Source: an uncultured Blautia sp.
Lineage (GTDB): Bacteria; Bacillota; Clostridia; Lachnospirales; Lachnospiraceae
NCBI GenBank assembly: GCA_934394595.1
Contig: CAKRRX010000031.1
Span: 1 to 24,787, forward strand
Reading direction: 5' to 3'
DNA length: 24,787 nucleotides
Positions 15,320 through 22,522 of the stretch are shown here, piece after piece. Both the position numbers and the translations under genes were made by a program. Under the pieces are notes generated by a model. It did no database searches and was not told where the DNA came from. It saw only the letters and a list, made by a program, of their open reading frames with translations. Each line of letters starts with the position of its first letter. The first letter of the stretch is position 1.

Positions 15320-16276
15320 ATGAAAATTGTGATTTTGGAAGCAGACAGTCTGGGACAGGATATGGTATTCACTCCTTTTGAAGACCTGGGAGAGGTGGTG
15401 ATTTATCCGGCCACCACTGCCAAGGAAATGGAGGAAAAGACCCGGGACGCAGATGTGATCGTAGCCAATAAGGTGCCAATCTGCGAGGAGACCATAGGAA
15501 AGGCAAAAAATCTGAAGCTGGTGTGTCTTACTGCCACAGGTTTTAACAATCTGGACGGGGAATACCTGAAAAAGAGAGGCATTGCAGCTTACAATGTTGC
15601 CGGATATTCCACAGATGGTGTGGCACAGCACACATTTGCACTTCTTTTTTATGTTCTGGAAAAACTGAATTATTATGATAATTATGTAAAATCAGGCGAA
15701 TATTCCCGTGGAAAATGCTTCTCCCATTTTGGACAGAATTTCTTTGAGCTAAATGGGAAAACCTGGGGAATCATTGGACTGGGAGCAATTGGAAGAAAAG
15801 TTGCACAGATCGCAGAGGCCTTTGGCTGCCATATGATCTGTTATTCTGCATCTGGCAGAAAGTATGATACCGAATATGAGCAGGTCGGGTTTGAAGAACT
15901 GCTTTCCCGTTCCGACATTTTGTCTGTTCATGCACCTCTTAATCAGTATACGGAAAATCTTATGACCAGGGATGCTTTTTCAAAAATGAAGAAAACTGCT
16001 ATTTTCCTGAATCTTGCACGTGGTCCCATTGTAAATGAAGAGGGACTTTATGAGGCTCTTGAAACAGGTATGATCGCAGGCGCAGGATTGGATGTGCTTT
16101 GCAAGGAGCCTATGGATCCTGAGAATCCTCTTCTGAAAATCCAGGACAGTAAGAAGCTGATCATTACCCCACACATTGCCTGGGCTGCAAAAGAAACCAG
16201 ATTCCGTGTGGTAGATGAGGTGATAAAAAATATTCGTAGGTTCGAAAATGGAGATAAGACCAACAGGGTTTATTAA
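15320..16276 (+). CDS. D-2-hydroxyacid dehydrogenase (NAD-dependent)
   Basis: A 318-residue cytoplasmic oxidoreductase of the D-isomer-specific 2-hydroxyacid dehydrogenase family. The NAD-binding Rossmann motif is GIIGLGAIGRKVA (150-162). The catalytic triad is Arg234 in LARGPIVNEEGL, Glu263 in LDVLCKEPMDP, and His285 in ITPHIAWAA. The sequence style (TATGFNNLDGEYLKKRGI, AYNVAGYST) fits the glycerate dehydrogenase/hydroxypyruvate reductase group, but the substrate cannot be fixed from sequence alone. An AGAGGA site precedes ATG 15320. It is followed 33 bp later by the RNase H gene on the same strand without a terminator between, so they are probably cotranscribed though functionally unrelated. 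Confidence 0.9.
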   Translation: MKIVILEADSLGQDMVFTPFEDLGEVVIYPATTAKEMEEKTRDADVIVANKVPICEETIGKAKNLKLVCLTATGFNNLDGEYLKKRGIAAYNVAGYSTDGVAQHTFALLFYVLEKLNYYDNYVKSGEYSRGKCFSHFGQNFFELNGKTWGIIGLGAIGRKVAQIAEAFGCHMICYSASGRKYDTEYEQVGFEELLSRSDILSVHAPLNQYTENLMTRDAFSKMKKTAIFLNLARGPIVNEEGLYEALETGMIAGAGLDVLCKEPMDPENPLLKIQDSKKLIITPHIAWAAKETRFRVVDEVIKNIRRFENGDKTNRVY

Positions 16277-16309
16277 GAAAATTAGGTGCAGTTCTATAAA
16301 GGAGATGAC

Positions 16310-16915
16310 ATGGCAAAAAAGTATTACGCAGTAAAAACAGGCCGTAAAACAGGGGTGTTTGATACCTGGGGAGAATGTCAGAAGCAAGTCACCGGTTTTT
16401 CAGGAGCGGAATTCAAGAGCTTTGGAACCTTAGAAGAGGCCAGGGCGTTTGCTGGTCTTGGAAGGGCCGGTGGAAGTGAAGCTGCAAAACCAGATAAAAA
16501 TTCTGTGATTGCCTATGTAGACGGAAGCTTTCGGGCAGATACCGGGGAGTTTTCCTATGGGATGGTGATCCTGGCAGATGGAGAGGAAAAATGCTTCTGT
16601 CAGAAGATGACAGATCAGGAGCTGGCTCTTATGCACAATGTGGCAGGAGAGATAAAAGGCTCGGAAGCTGCCATGCAGTATGCTCTGGACCATGAAATTC
16701 CGGAAATTGTCATTTACCATGATTATGAGGGAATTGCAAAATGGTGTACAGGAGCCTGGAAAGCCAACAAGGAGGGAACCAGGGCGTATCAGGCTTTTTA
16801 TCAGGAAGCTTCCAGAAAGGTCAAAGTCCATTTTGTAAAGGTGAAGGGCCATTCTAACGATAAATACAATGATATGGCAGACCAGCTTGCGAAGAAAGCG
16901 CTGGGAATTTTGTAA
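16310..16915 (+). CDS. rnhA: Ribonuclease HI with N-terminal hybrid-binding domain
   Basis: A 201-residue RNase H type 1. The N-terminal domain (3-49, KKYYAVKTGRKTGVFDTW and SFGTLEEARAF) is the caulimovirus viroplasmin-like or hybrid-binding domain found in eukaryotic RNase H1 and some Firmicutes. A short linker follows. The catalytic domain (64-201) has the metal-binding acids Asp71 (YVDGSF), Glu114 (AGEIKG), Asp138 (YHDYEG) and Asp191 (NDMADQLA), plus KGHSND. It cleaves RNA in RNA-DNA hybrids. ATG 16310 has AAAGGAG 6 bases upstream; the earlier ATG 16286 does not. Confidence 0.92.
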   Translation: MAKKYYAVKTGRKTGVFDTWGECQKQVTGFSGAEFKSFGTLEEARAFAGLGRAGGSEAAKPDKNSVIAYVDGSFRADTGEFSYGMVILADGEEKCFCQKMTDQELALMHNVAGEIKGSEAAMQYALDHEIPEIVIYHDYEGIAKWCTGAWKANKEGTRAYQAFYQEASRKVKVHFVKVKGHSNDKYNDMADQLAKKALGIL

Positions 16916-16932
16916 AAAAGACAGAAAAAAGC

Positions 16933-16979
16933 GGAAGCTGTAAGGATGCATTTTTTATCCTTACAGCTTCCATTTTGTT
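16933..16979. terminator. Strong terminator between rnhA and the convergent secreted protein gene
   Basis: A 15-bp perfect stem (GGAAGCTGTAAGGAT at 16933-16947 with its complement at 16957-16971) is followed by TTTTGTTTT on the plus strand. It is preceded by an A-rich stretch that supplies the U tract on the minus strand, so it should work in both directions. Confidence 0.93.
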
Positions 16980-16980
16980 T

Positions 16981-17000
16981 TAGAACGTGTTTGAAAAATC
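16981..17000. repeat. Partial copy of the intergenic repeat end
   Basis: The 20 bases here match 3765-3784 at 18 positions (TAGAAC, TGTT and GAAAAATC are shared). The stretch abuts the terminator and overlaps the stop codon of the minus-strand gene. Only one end of the element is present. Confidence 0.4.
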
Positions 17001-17823
17001 AGGAAAGACGGTAGCGAAGTATCGGATACAGACCATAGGAGCCATAAGAAGCTCCGTAATATTTGCTGTAGCTCTTGGCTTCGGCAAACAGTGGATCGTA
17101 TACCCGGCCATTGATCTCTGCCCAGGAGTGTGCATTATTGTTGCTCTGCTGGGCATCTGCGCAGACATAAACTTTTTTATATCCGATGGCTTTTGCAAGA
17201 TATGCAAAAGCAGATGCATCAGCAATGCAGTCGCCCTTTCCATAGATGAAATGATCGTTGGCGTTTACACCTGGCCAATATTTACCAGCTTGGTCAAAAC
17301 GTCTCCATGTGTAGTAATATTTCCTGATGACCCAGTTAAAACAGGTCTGCAGCTTCTGTTCCTTGGACATCCGGGAATTGGTGATCTGCTTTACGATCTG
17401 TTTGGAAAGGAATGTGGCAAGCTGGTTGGGATTCATCTTTTTACCTGCAGGGGTGTAATAGGTGGAGCCTCTCTTTTTCGCTGTTACATAACCTTTTTCA
17501 TCTGCGAAATAGGTGTATTTTCCATATTTGAATGCCCGGTTGACCTGTTTTACACCCTTTGGGCTGAAAATGTAATATCTCTTGCCAATTTTCTGGTATC
17601 CGCGGAGAAGCTTCCCATTGCGGTAGTATTTCTTCCGGCCATTTTTCATGGTGTACCAGCCGTTTCGCACTGGCTTGGAAGGAGCCGGTGTAACGGTGGG
17701 AGTGGCTGCAGGGGAAGTAACAGCAGTGCTTGGTTCCGGTGCTTCTGCAAAAGCAGAGGAGGCTGGTGTAAGAGCCAGTGCAGCACAAGTGAATATGAGC
17801 ATAAAAGTCTTTTTCTTTTTCAT
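16999..17823 (-). CDS. Secreted transglutaminase-like protein with cell-wall-binding-like repeats
   Basis: A 274-residue exported protein. The signal peptide has a basic start (MKKKKTF), a hydrophobic core and a probable cleavage site after AFA near residue 26. A Pro/Thr/Ala-rich linker follows (27-52). Residues 53-128 contain aromatic and glycine-rich repeats (GWYTMKNGRKKYYRNGKLL, GYQKIGKRYYIFSPKG, KYGKYTYFADEKGYVT) like choline or glucan-binding cell-wall repeats. The C-terminal transglutaminase-like domain has the triad Cys199 (GKGDCIADA), His232 (NNAHSWAEI) and Asp243 (VYDPLF). Such domains act as proteases or cross-linking enzymes. AAGGAG precedes ATG 17823. The small gene at 17844-18110 lies 20 bp upstream on the same strand, suggesting cotranscription. 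Confidence 0.88.
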   Translation of the reverse strand: MKKKKTFMLIFTCAALALTPASSAFAEAPEPSTAVTSPAATPTVTPAPSKPVRNGWYTMKNGRKKYYRNGKLLRGYQKIGKRYYIFSPKGVKQVNRAFKYGKYTYFADEKGYVTAKKRGSTYYTPAGKKMNPNQLATFLSKQIVKQITNSRMSKEQKLQTCFNWVIRKYYYTWRRFDQAGKYWPGVNANDHFIYGKGDCIADASAFAYLAKAIGYKKVYVCADAQQSNNNAHSWAEINGRVYDPLFAEAKSYSKYYGASYGSYGLYPILRYRLS

Positions 17824-17843
17824 GGTAATTCTCCTTTTAATCT

Positions 17844-18110
17844 TTAATCTTCCTCGATCACCTGGATCTCCAGATAATCAAAGTCAATTTGTTCTATAAA
17901 ACTATCCTGATAAAAGCGTACCTTGCTGTGCTTCTTAAAATCCCGTATGCAAGAATCAAGCCACAGGGGATTGCCAAGATCCAGCTGATAGCAGATCTGT
18001 TCCAGACAGTAGAATACTTTATGGGTCCTGGTTTCCTGACGGTCGTCACAGATCACCGTATCCTTTAACATATGGTTGTCTTTCCAGATTCTTCCCCACA
18101 GACGGAACAT
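17844..18110 (-). CDS. Small conserved protein, function unknown
   Basis: An 88-residue soluble protein with no signal peptide or membrane helix. It begins MFRLWGRIWKDNHMLKD and ends in an acidic, beta-like segment (FDYLEIQVIEED). The middle contains TRTHKVFYCLEQICYQLDLGNPLWLD. I recall similar short proteins in many Lachnospiraceae, but no function is known to me. ATG 18110 is chosen because AGGAGG lies 9 bases upstream; the frame extends 26 codons farther without a ribosome site. It appears to be the first gene of a two-gene minus-strand unit with the transglutaminase-like gene. No confident promoter could be assigned. Confidence 0.75.
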   Translation of the reverse strand: MFRLWGRIWKDNHMLKDTVICDDRQETRTHKVFYCLEQICYQLDLGNPLWLDSCIRDFKKHSKVRFYQDSFIEQIDFDYLEIQVIEED

Positions 18111-18235
18111 GCAAAATACCTCCTGGCAGTTGATTGCTTTTATCTTTATAATATTCTTTACCTTAACACTGTTTGGAAAAAGTTGCAATAAAAATGTGTG
18201 GTTGACTCTTTTTTAACGTGCTAAAGTGTTTCTTC

Positions 18236-18264
18236 TTGATTCTTCCGGAAAAATCAACTATAAT
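18236..18264 (+). promoter_or_regulatory. Promoter of the hydratase gene with embedded 22-bp palindrome
   Basis: TTGATT (18236-18241), a 17-bp spacer and TATAAT (18259-18264) form the promoter. From 18236 to 18257 the DNA is a near-perfect palindrome, with 20 of 22 positions symmetric. Its arms are TTGATT and AATCAA and its core is TTCCGGAA (18243-18250). It covers the -35 box and the spacer, a classical repressor position. A further TTGACT lies upstream at 18202-18207. Confidence 0.8.
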
Positions 18265-18318
18265 AAACGGTAATGTTTGTCACTTGTAAATTATATCCAG
18301 ACGAGGAGGATTTTTGTT

Positions 18319-20577
18319 ATGAAATTATATGATACCGGCGTGTATCTGCAGAATGGACAGGAGATTATTCCGGAATCCCAGGCACAGCTTCCTGTATCAA
18401 AAGAAGAAGCAGCGAAAAATACTATCGCCTATTCTATTTTGAAGGCCCATAATACTTCCGGTAATATGGACAAGCTTCAGATCAAGTTTGATAAACTTAC
18501 ATCCCACGACATCACATTTGTAGGAATTATCCAGACTGCACGTGCATCAGGGCTGGAGAGATTTCCGGTACCCTATGTTCTGACTAACTGCCATAATTCC
18601 CTTTGTGCAGTGGGTGGTACCATCAATGAAGATGATCATATGTTTGGACTTACCTGTGCCAAGAAATATGGCGGCGTGTATGTTCCGCCTCATCAGGCAG
18701 TTATTCATCAGTTTGCACGAGAAATGCTGGCTGAATGTGGAAAAATGATCCTGGGTTCTGACAGCCATACCCGTTATGGCGCACTGGGAACCATGGCTAT
18801 GGGTGAGGGTGGACCGGAGCTTGTAAAGCAGCTTCTTTCCCAGACCTATGATATCAATATGCCAGGGGTAGTGGCAATTTATCTGAAGGGAACCCCGCGT
18901 CCGGGAGTAGGCCCACAGGACGTTGCCCTTGCGATCATCGGCAAGGTATTTGCAAATGGCTATGTAAAAAATAAGGTTATGGAGTTTGTAGGACCTGGCG
19001 TTGCAAATTTAAGTGCAGATTTCCGTATTGGTGTGGATGTTATGACCACAGAGACCACCTGCCTTTCCTCTATCTGGCAGACAGATGAGAAAATCCAGGA
19101 ATTTTATGAGATCCACGGCAGAGCAGAGAGCTATAAGGAATTGAAGCCTGGCAATGTGGCATATTACGACGGCTGTGTAGAAATCGATCTGAGCGAGATC
19201 AAGCCTATGATCGCAATGCCGTTCCATCCAAGCAATACCTATACTATTGATGAACTGAATGCAAATCTGGATGACATTCTTGCAGATGTTGAGAAAAAGG
19301 CGCAGGTAAGCCTGGATGGCAAGATCCCATTTACTCTTCGCAACAAGGTTGTAGATGGAAAGCTTTACGTAGATCAGGGAATCATTGCAGGATGTGCAGG
19401 TGGTGGATTTGAAAATATCTGTGCAGCAGCTGACATTTTAAGAGGTACCAGCATCGGTGCAGATGCCTTTACTTTAAGTGTATATCCGGCAAGTACTCCA
19501 ATTTATATGGAACTGGCGAAAAATGGTGTTCTGGCAGATCTCCTTGAGACAGGTGCCGTTGTGAAGACTGCATTCTGCGGACCGTGCTTTGGCGCTGGTG
19601 ATACTCCGGCAAACAATGCTTTCAGTATCCGTCATACTACCAGAAACTTCCCGAACCGTGAGGGTTCCAAGATCCAGAATGGCCAGATTTCTTCCGTCGC
19701 ACTTATGGATGCACGTTCTATTGCAGCAACAGCTGCGAACAAAGGCTTCCTTACTTCAGCTGAGAATTTCACCGGTGAGTACAAAGGACAGAAATATTTC
19801 TTTGACAAAAACATTTATGCAAACCGTGTATTTGACAGTAAAGGTGTGGCGGATCCTTCTGTGGAGATCCAGTTTGGCCCGAACATCAAGGACTGGCCTA
19901 AGATGCCGGCACTTGCAGAGAATCTGGTATTAAAGGTTGTTTCTGAGATCCATGATCCGGTTACTACCACAGATGAGCTGATCCCATCCGGTGAGACATC
20001 TTCCTATCGCTCCAATCCTCTTGGACTGGCAGAGTTCACCCTTTCCAGAAAGGATCCGGCTTATGTTGGACGTGCAAAAGAAATTCAGAAAGCAGAGCAT
20101 GCCATTGAGAATGGTGAATGTCCGGTAGAGGCAGTTCCGGAACTGAAACCGATCATGGACATCGTGCATAAAGATTACCCACAGGTCGGCAAAGGAAACC
20201 TGGGTGTGGGAAGTACGATCTTTGCAGTGAAACCAGGAGATGGTTCTGCACGTGAGCAGGCTGCATCCTGTCAGAAGGTACTTGGTGGCTGGGCAAATGT
20301 TGCCAATGAGTATGCAACCAAGAGATATCGTTCCAATCTGATCAACTGGGGAATGCTTCCATTCCTGATTCCGGCAGGAGATCTTCCGTTTAAGAATGGT
20401 GATTACCTGTTTTTCCCAGAAATCCGGAAAGCAGTAGAGGAAAAGGCTGACAATATTACCGGCTATGTGGTAAAGGAAAGCGGACTGGTACCATTCACCG
20501 TATCCTTGGGCGAGCTGACAGATGATGAGAGAGAGATCATCCTGAAAGGCTGCCTGATCAATTATAACAGAAAATAA
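18319..20577 (+). CDS. Aconitase-family hydratase, YbhJ-like
   Basis: A 752-residue protein of the aconitase superfamily, the same length class as E. coli YbhJ (about 753), whose substrate is not established. The Fe-S ligands are Cys359 ([12 protein letters not shown]), Cys420 and Cys423 ([10 protein letters not shown]). The N-terminal part has the family motif [13 protein letters not shown] (145-157). The C-terminal swivel domain has [15 protein letters not shown] (640-654), corresponding to the GSSRE substrate loop of aconitase, and [10 protein letters not shown] (673-682). It should catalyse hydration/dehydration of a hydroxy-di- or tricarboxylate; no TCA-cycle or leucine gene is adjacent to suggest which. 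ATG 18319 has GAGGAGG 9 bases upstream; a TTG 14 codons earlier is less likely. It is monocistronic, with a strong terminator. Confidence 0.88.
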   Translation: MKLYDTGVYLQNGQEIIPESQAQLPVSKEEAAKNTIAYSILKAHNTSGNMDKLQIKFDKLTSHDITFVGIIQTARASGLERFPVPYVLTNCHNSLCAVGGTINEDDHMFGLTCAKKYGGVYVPPHQAVIHQFAREMLAECGKMILGSDSHTRYGALGTMAMGEGGPELVKQLLSQTYDINMPGVVAIYLKGTPRPGVGPQDVALAIIGKVFANGYVKNKVMEFVGPGVANLSADFRIGVDVMTTETTCLSSIWQTDEKIQEFYEIHGRAESYKELKPGNVAYYDGCVEIDLSEIKPMIAMPFHPSNTYTIDELNANLDDILADVEKKAQVSLDGKIPFTLRNKVVDGKLYVDQGIIAGCAGGGFENICAAADILRGTSIGADAFTLSVYPASTPIYMELAKNGVLADLLETGAVVKTAFCGPCFGAGDTPANNAFSIRHTTRNFPNREGSKIQNGQISSVALMDARSIAATAANKGFLTSAENFTGEYKGQKYFFDKNIYANRVFDSKGVADPSVEIQFGPNIKDWPKMPALAENLVLKVVSEIHDPVTTTDELIPSGETSSYRSNPLGLAEFTLSRKDPAYVGRAKEIQKAEHAIENGECPVEAVPELKPIMDIVHKDYPQVGKGNLGVGSTIFAVKPGDGSAREQAASCQKVLGGWANVANEYATKRYRSNLINWGMLPFLIPAGDLPFKNGDYLFFPEIRKAVEEKADNITGYVVKESGLVPFTVSLGELTDDEREIILKGCLINYNRK

Positions 20578-20588
20578 AATGAGAAAAT

Positions 20589-20627
20589 GGCAGGGAACTG
20601 TAAAAATGCAGTGCCCCTGCCTTTTTT
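20589..20627 (+). terminator. Intrinsic terminator of the hydratase gene
   Basis: GGCAGGG-A-ACTG (20589-20600) pairs with CAGT-GC-CCCTGCC (20609-20621), with a small internal loop, followed by six T residues. Confidence 0.92.
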
Positions 20628-20743
20628 ACAGGGAAAGTTTTGACTAAATATTCAGAATAATTAAAATAATTGATACATATAACAGAAATAAAACGTAAAA
20701 AGAAAAACAAAACAGAAATAACGAAAAATATTATAAAGAAGTA

Positions 20744-20772
20744 TTGACAAAACAAAAAAGGCGTGGTAATAT
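20744..20772 (+). promoter_or_regulatory. Near-consensus promoter of the noncoding transcription unit
   Basis: TTGACA (20744-20749), a 17-bp spacer and TAATAT (20767-20772). The DNA upstream (20640-20743) is very A/T-rich, as in UP elements, and contains AACAGAAATAA twice (20681-20691 and 20711-20721). Transcription should start near 20779. Confidence 0.85.
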
Positions 20773-20778
20773 AAGACC

Positions 20779-21581
20779 ATCAAAAGAAAACAAGAGAAAA
20801 AAGAAAAGACGAGAAAGAAAAAGAAAGGAGATCAGTGATTCCAATGGGAACATAAGAGTACTTTTATCAATATAAGATTGACAGGGATCGCATTTCCTGC
20901 AAGAAGACCTGATACGAAAACCGTGAAATATAAAAATTCTGTTAATATTGAAATGAAATATACAGAAGAACCGTATCCAAGGTAATTATAGAAGCGATCA
21001 CTTATATTGAATATCTGTCCCACCTGATACAAAGAATTCAGAATTTGTGTAAAGAAACATCTTCTGAAAAATATAACCCTTATCACAGATAAGAACGATA
21101 TTTTGAGATCCATATTGTTACTTTAGAATATGAATCGAAGCTTTGCATCAGATGAATATCAGTTATCTGGTATTCCAGTCAGAAATACGTCAGGAACTTT
21201 GGCTCATATGTTTATTTTTCAACATCTGTTAAGAAAAATAGATCCGTAAGTGGTTTTGAATTTAAAAAGTTAAGTTTGGAATTGTTTATACACAGATTAC
21301 GAGCATGAAGGTATCTCCGGTATTTCTGCAAATAAATTATAATCCGTGAGTTATAATTTAAATCTATAAAACTTTCTAAATAAACCGAATGATAAAAATC
21401 ATATCGTTTATGAGCAGGAAATAAGAGAAGATATTTCAGATAAAGAAAACTGAATATAGAACAATTGAATACAGAAGCAGTAAAAATAGTTTTTTGAAAC
21501 GAGGAAAAGACCATTGAATACTGAAGAATTTTAGGACGGTCATCATTTTGAACCCTAGTTAAAATGATGACCGTCCTTTTT
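20779..21581 (+). ncRNA. Candidate large structured noncoding RNA, about 800 nt
   Basis: Between a strong promoter and a strong terminator lie about 750 AT-rich bases with no credible gene on either strand. The longest frames are 93 and 100 codons antisense without ribosome sites. After a nearly pure-purine leader (about 20784-20830) many helices can be drawn. The 5' domain is closed by 20834-20840 with 20996-21002. It contains 20862-20867/20872-20877, 20878-20887/20894-20902, 20907-20916/20972-20983 (10 bp, CA bulge) and 20937-20949/20957-20967 (11 bp). Further 3' are 21027-21033/21044-21050, 21079-21084/21088-21093, 21094-21101/21112-21119, 21213-21219/21234-21240, 21333-21342/21351-21360 (10 bp, perfect), 21381-21393/21398-21410 and 21431-21439/21450-21457. 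The size fits giant RNA classes such as ROOL or GOLLD, but I cannot assign it to one. A decayed gene is the alternative. Confidence 0.65.
21534..21581 (+). terminator. Strong intrinsic terminator of the noncoding unit
   Basis: A 16-bp perfect stem (21534-21549 with 21561-21576; it begins GGACGGTCATC and ends GATGACCGTCC) is followed by TTTTT. It is the longest terminator stem in the window, and no coding sequence immediately precedes it. Confidence 0.93.
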
Positions 21582-21585
21582 GCTG

Positions 21586-21614
21586 TTGTAAATAAAACCC
21601 GGCTCGGCTATAAT
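21586..21614 (+). promoter_or_regulatory. Promoter of the pseudouridine synthase gene
   Basis: TTGTAA (21586-21591), a 17-bp spacer and TATAAT (21609-21614), directly after the terminator of the noncoding unit, so the two units are transcribed separately. Confidence 0.8.
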
Positions 21615-21642
21615 AAGGCACAGAAAAAAAGGAGAGAATAAT

Positions 21643-22353
21643 ATGTTTAACGGAAAAATGGAAGACCTGATTCTTTTTGAAGATAAAGACCTGATCGTGT
21701 GTCAGAAGCCCGCTGGGATCGCCGTGCAAAGTGCAGGAATCGGAAGTATGGATCTGGAAAGTTATCTGAAAAATTACCTTGCGGGAAAAAACGGAAGGGC
21801 TTTGCCTTATCTGGCGGTGATCCACAGGCTTGATCAGCCAGTAGAAGGCGTGCTGGTATTTGGAAAAAACCCATCTGCTGCAAAGAACCTAAGCAGGCAG
21901 ATCACAGAAGGAAAAATGGAAAAAATCTATCTTGCAGTAACGTATGGAAAACCATTTGCAAAGGAAGGAATCCTGGAAGATTTCCTGAAAAAAGACGGAA
22001 GAACCAACACTTCAGCTGTAGTGCAAAAGGGAACTCCTGGAAGTAAAAAAGCCCGGCTTACCTTCCGGGTGCTGGAAGAGTGTACAGATCCTGTTACGAA
22101 AAAGCAAAAATGGCTGCTGTGTATTCACCTGGATACAGGCAGACATCATCAGATCCGTGTGCAGATGGCTAATGGGGGAATGGCTCTGGCCGGAGACCGA
22201 AAGTATGGAGGAGAAGAAATCCGGCAGAAGGGTACTTTGGGATTGTGCGCATACAGTCTGACTTTTTCCCATCCTTCATCCAAGAGGCTCATGAAGTATG
22301 AGACAATGCCAAAATCCCCTGTTTTTGAGGGATTTTTAGGACTAAAAAGATGA
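21643..22353 (+). CDS. RluA-family pseudouridine synthase
   Basis: A 236-residue RNA-modifying enzyme that isomerises uridine to pseudouridine, probably in rRNA or tRNA. The catalytic Asp64 lies in the family motif HRLDQPVEGVLVFGK (61-75). Other conserved parts are the strand VCQKPAGIAVQS (19-30), the KIYLAVTYG segment, and HLDTGRHHQIRVQMANGG near 168-185. It lacks the N-terminal S4 domain of RluA/C/D-like enzymes, giving a short form of about 235 residues. AAAGGAGAG precedes ATG 21643. It has its own promoter; no terminator is obvious before the next gene, which has a -10 box 40 bp downstream of the stop. Confidence 0.9.
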   Translation: MFNGKMEDLILFEDKDLIVCQKPAGIAVQSAGIGSMDLESYLKNYLAGKNGRALPYLAVIHRLDQPVEGVLVFGKNPSAAKNLSRQITEGKMEKIYLAVTYGKPFAKEGILEDFLKKDGRTNTSAVVQKGTPGSKKARLTFRVLEECTDPVTKKQKWLLCIHLDTGRHHQIRVQMANGGMALAGDRKYGGEEIRQKGTLGLCAYSLTFSHPSSKRLMKYETMPKSPVFEGFLGLKR

Positions 22354-22370
22354 AAAAATAATGAAAACTA

Positions 22371-22398
22371 TGGACGCGGGAAAGAAAATGTGTATAAT
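22371..22398 (+). promoter_or_regulatory. Candidate promoter of the binding-protein gene
   Basis: TATAAT (22393-22398) is preceded at 16 bp by TGGACG (22371-22376), a moderate -35 box. The resulting leader would be about 120 nt. Confidence 0.5.
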
Positions 22399-22522
22399 GT
22401 AAAAGCAAGATAAAATTACGGTAAAATTCCTGGATGGCAGATGGGTTATCTGAATAAGAAAACATGTCCGCTTCAGGCCAGAATTGTGAAATGTGGAGTA
22501 ACACACAGGAGGAATGAATAAA

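Noticed and set aside
16987..17847. 286-codon plus-strand frame
   Set aside because: Antisense to the transglutaminase-like gene, which has a signal peptide and catalytic triad on the minus strand.
20841..20986. Plus-strand frame of about 48 codons inside the candidate RNA
   Set aside because: It lacks a start codon after the ribosome site, and the following plus-strand frames are broken by many stops; kept only as the decayed-gene alternative.
20832..21113. 93-codon minus-strand frame in the gene-poor region
   Set aside because: No ribosome site, hydrophobic composition expected from AT-rich antisense DNA, and it opposes the strong promoter and terminator.
21212..21514. 100-codon minus-strand frame in the gene-poor region
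   Set aside because: No ribosome site or motif; the plus strand of this region forms several hairpins consistent with an RNA.
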